Shown: positions 4,664-5,293 of the stretch, piece after piece
Position numbering within the stretch: position 1 is the first letter of the stretch
How the letters are laid out: every line of letters begins with the position of its first letter
From: UBA4615 sp049422085
GTDB lineage: Bacteria > Pseudomonadota > Gammaproteobacteria > Burkholderiales > Burkholderiaceae_E
Assembly: GCA_049422085.1 (NCBI GenBank)
Contig: JBMSOD010000211.1
Coordinates: 1-5,293 of the forward strand
Direction: 5' to 3'
DNA: 5,293 nucleotides
The notes under the pieces: model-generated
Database searches by the model: none
What the model was told of the DNA's origin: nothing
Seen by the model: only the letters and a program-made list of their open reading frames with translations
Position numbers and translations under genes: made by a program

Positions 4664-5293
4664 AGTTGATCGATGCGCTGTCCGGCGAGCGCTCTCTGAA
4701 TCGCTCTGTCCATGCGTCGGGCCGCAAAGGCTTCGGTCTGTCTTGCCAGCGACTGCACTGCAGACTCGACCACCTGAGCGTCATTGCTGCTCTGGGTCAC
4801 CTGCCGCAGGGATCGCATCTGCTCCTGAATGTCCGCCAGTTCGGCCGTGTCGAGAAGGTCAGCATCTGCATCCAGTGCCGCCTGGGTCGCCTCGAGCATG
4901 CGATCGGCCTCGACCTGCTGCTCCCGCAGTGCACGCGCCTTCATGTCGGACTCTGCCGAACCGAAGGCCTCTTGCAACATGCGCGCAATATCGTCGTCGC
5001 CAAGACCATACGACGGCTTGACCGTGATGCTCGCTTCAATGCCTTGCGAAAGTTCTCGGGCACTCACCGAGAGCAGGCCATCGGCATCCACCTGAAAGGT
5101 CACCCTGATCCGCGCTGCTCCAGCCGCCATGGGTGGAATGCCTCGCAATTCAAAGCGGGCAAGCGAACGACAGTCGGCCACCAGTTCGCGCTCACCCTGA
5201 ACGACATGCACTGCCATGGCGGTCTGTCCATCCTTGAAGGTCGTGAACTCCTGCGCGCGCGCACAGGGGATCGTGGAATTACGGGGAATGACT
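4660..5293 (-). CDS. hscA: HscA, Hsp70-type Fe-S assembly chaperone (5' end outside window)
   Basis: C-terminal third of HscA, the dedicated Hsp70 chaperone that, with HscB and ATP, acts on the scaffold IscU during cluster transfer. The frame is open from the window edge (first whole codon 5292-5290) to TGA at 4662-4660; about 210 of some 616-620 residues are present, so the ATPase domain lies outside and the ATG at 5217 is internal. Seen: the start of the substrate-binding domain, VIPRNSTIPCARAQEFTTF, then KDGQTAMAVHVVQGERELV, DCRSLARFELRGIP, IRVTFQVDADGLLSVSA and VKPSYGLGDDDIA, followed by the helical lid (KARALREQQVEADRMLE, QTEAFAARRMDRAIQRAL) and the end GQRIDQL. These match E. coli HscA much better than DnaK (for example ERELV.DCRSLARF, FAARRMD), which separates it from a generic Hsp70. 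It heads the visible minus-strand unit. Confidence 0.97.
   Translation of the reverse strand, partial: VIPRNSTIPCARAQEFTTFKDGQTAMAVHVVQGERELVADCRSLARFELRGIPPMAAGAARIRVTFQVDADGLLSVSARELSQGIEASITVKPSYGLGDDDIARMLQEAFGSAESDMKARALREQQVEADRMLEATQAALDADADLLDTAELADIQEQMRSLRQVTQSSNDAQVVESAVQSLARQTEAFAARRMDRAIQRALAGQRIDQL

Overview
The window is GC-rich bacterial DNA, tightly packed with genes. It most likely comes from a betaproteobacterium of the Burkholderiales type. The evidence is a complete-looking 3' end of a proteobacterial isc operon (hscA-fdx-iscX) with residue-level similarity to the E. coli proteins, a stand-alone TctC/Bug-family periplasmic binding protein of the kind greatly expanded in Burkholderiales, and a high-GC shadow-ORF pattern. 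The placement is an inference from gene content; no database search was possible.

The layout is two converging gene blocks that meet near position 2830. On the plus strand, 1-2821 holds the 3' part of lysS (lysyl-tRNA synthetase), an orphan tripartite-tricarboxylate-transporter-type solute-binding protein with a twin-arginine-like signal peptide, and trxC (thioredoxin 2 with an N-terminal zinc ribbon). On the minus strand, reading from 5293 down to 2838, are the 3' part of hscA (Fe-S cluster chaperone), fdx ([2Fe-2S] ferredoxin), iscX, an SbtA-family sodium/bicarbonate permease and an SbtB-like PII-family protein. All minus-strand genes are separated by at most 16 bp or overlap, so they look like one transcription unit.

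The most interesting arrangement is the sbtA-sbtB pair fused onto the end of the isc operon. It is a cyanobacterial-style inorganic-carbon transporter with its PII-like regulator, placed where it would be co-expressed with Fe-S cluster assembly. The SbtB-like protein lacks the C-terminal cysteine extension known from cyanobacterial SbtB. A second point of interest is the 89-bp leader of trxC. It can fold into a 12-bp stem whose 3' arm contains the only plausible ribosome binding site and abuts the ATG, capped by an inner 6-bp hairpin. Smaller points are a C8 tract in the first codons of the tctC-like gene, an iscX-sbtA junction in which both genes share one reading frame separated by a single TAA, and a 16-bp tail-to-tail junction between trxC and sbtB with no visible terminator.

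No RNA genes, CRISPR arrays, insertion sequences or other mobile elements were seen, and no stretch over 100 bp is without a gene.
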